Shown here in pieces: positions 45,094-45,419 of a stretch of 45,419 nucleotides of DNA. The stretch's first letter is position 1; every line of letters begins with the position of its first letter. Origin of the DNA: Prochlorococcus sp. AG-363-P15 (lineage in GTDB: Bacteria; Cyanobacteriota; Cyanobacteriia; PCC-6307; Cyanobiaceae); contig QCGF01000005.1 of assembly GCA_003278175.1 (NCBI GenBank), positions 1 through 45,419 of the forward strand, given 5' to 3'. Made by a program: the position numbers and the translations under genes. The notes under the pieces are model-generated. The model made no database searches. It was given only the letters and a program-made list of their open reading frames with translations, and was not told the DNA's origin.

Positions 45094-45419
45094 TGAAGGC
45101 TTCATGTGGACATTGGTTATCAGCACTCCCTTCACCGAAGGGAGTGCTGATCGATGCACAAAAAAGTGGACGAGATTCTCTTATGAAGGCTGGAATACCA
45201 ACAAAAAATCTAGAAAGCTGGCGACTAACAAATTTAGAGCGACTAGAAAAATTACTGAACATCCCTCTCGCAAAGTATGGAGAAGCAAAATCCACGGTTA
45301 ATTCACAATCATGGGCCAGTACACCCAAAAATGGTCTCCGAATAGTTCTAGAACCAAATAAAAATCCCCTTGAATCAGTTACGTTGCCTCCTGGCATCCG
45401 CCCACTTACTTCTGAAGAA
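45093..45419 (+). CDS. sufD: Fe-S cluster assembly protein SufD, N-terminal part, cut by window end
   Basis: The frame starts at ATG 45093, sharing one base with the sufC stop, and runs open to the window end (109 codons). The translation includes AGIPTKNLESWRLTNLERLE, the usual SufD N-terminal TRKxExWRYT-like region that precedes the beta-helix. SufD joins SufB and SufC in the scaffold and is involved in iron entry. A perfect 15-bp hairpin spans codons 9-20. The initiation codon also lies in the palindrome ATGAAG-G-CTTCAT. Confidence 0.9.
   Translation, partial: MKASCGHWLSALPSPKGVLIDAQKSGRDSLMKAGIPTKNLESWRLTNLERLEKLLNIPLAKYGEAKSTVNSQSWASTPKNGLRIVLEPNKNPLESVTLPPGIRPLTSEE
45119..45151. other. 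Perfect 15-bp hairpin inside sufD 5' coding region
   Basis: The arms ATCAGCACTCCCTTC and GAAGGGAGTGCTGAT are exact complements around the loop ACC. The stem begins 26 nt after the sufD ATG and is GC-richer than the surroundings. No U-run follows on either strand, so a standard terminator is unlikely. The structure could protect the sufBC part of the transcript from 3' exonucleases or slow sufD translation. The structure is certain; the role is inferred. Confidence 0.75.

Noticed and set aside
44981-45397. 138-residue ORF antisense to sufC/sufD
   Set aside because: It is a shadow of the conserved sufC-sufD frames, and its apparent repeat GEGSADN arises from the hairpin sequence.
1-45419. tRNA, rRNA, CRISPR, IS or prophage signals
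   Set aside because: Intergenic regions were read for cloverleaf-like sequence, spaced repeats and transposase-like ORFs; none was found.

Overview
The window looks like a core-genome stretch of a marine picocyanobacterium, almost certainly Prochlorococcus and more likely a low-light lineage. I infer this from the AT-rich sequence (about 40% GC by eye), small tightly packed genes, a 48-residue high-light-inducible protein, a 30-residue PetL, Ycf33 and CRR7 family proteins, several cyanobacteria-only DUF families (DUF751, DUF3120, DUF2973, DUF4346, DUF4912), and a sufR gene divergent from sufBCD. The strain cannot be fixed from sequence reading alone. I see no rRNA, tRNA, IS element, phage gene or CRISPR array.

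Layout. 1-4.9 kb: a NagZ-type glycosidase (3' end off the window), rbfA and a ycf33-like gene run leftward; then crr7, aroK, a tandem two-domain pterin synthase and a RibD-type reductase. 5.0-11.8 kb: a FemAB/GNAT-like protein, DUF4346, petL, rimO, a VKOR-thioredoxin fusion, nadB and DUF3120. 11.8-18.2 kb: a rightward run with a 33-codon candidate ORF, uppP, a PDZ/radical-SAM-like protein, a TolC-type outer-membrane protein, an inositol-monophosphatase family gene, a YihY/BrkB membrane protein and a zinc-ribbon protein. 18.3-21.1 kb: leftward xseB, xseA, a tiny membrane protein, hli and two conserved hypotheticals. 21.3-25.9 kb: HtrA protease, a twin-CX3C microprotein, an ABC-F ATPase, a Nif11-like protein and small unknowns. 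25.9-32.8 kb: anmK, ktrA, ktrB, an SLC13/RCK-C transporter and hflX. 33.0-39.9 kb: cysH, coaX-like, prxQ, a phosphopantetheinyl transferase, a RarA fusion, pgm and a small membrane protein. 39.9-45.4 kb: a DUF4912 protein, a hypothetical gene, sufR, then sufB, sufC and the start of sufD.

How genes work together. sufR-sufBCD is the regulated Fe-S assembly locus; RimO, NadB (through its partner NadA) and the radical-SAM-like protein are Fe-S linked. NagZ and AnmK act in cell-wall recycling and UppP recycles the lipid carrier. KtrA/KtrB plus the SLC13 protein form an ion-transport block. CysH serves sulfate assimilation.

Nothing here is a clearly new defence or mobile system. The most unusual signals are two long perfect hairpins inside coding sequence (in coaX and in the first codons of sufD), a twin-CX3C microprotein, a pantothenate-kinase-like gene lacking an expected acidic residue, an RNA-like noncoding stretch at 41.0-41.3 kb, and six likely genes under 60 codons that the ORF track omits.
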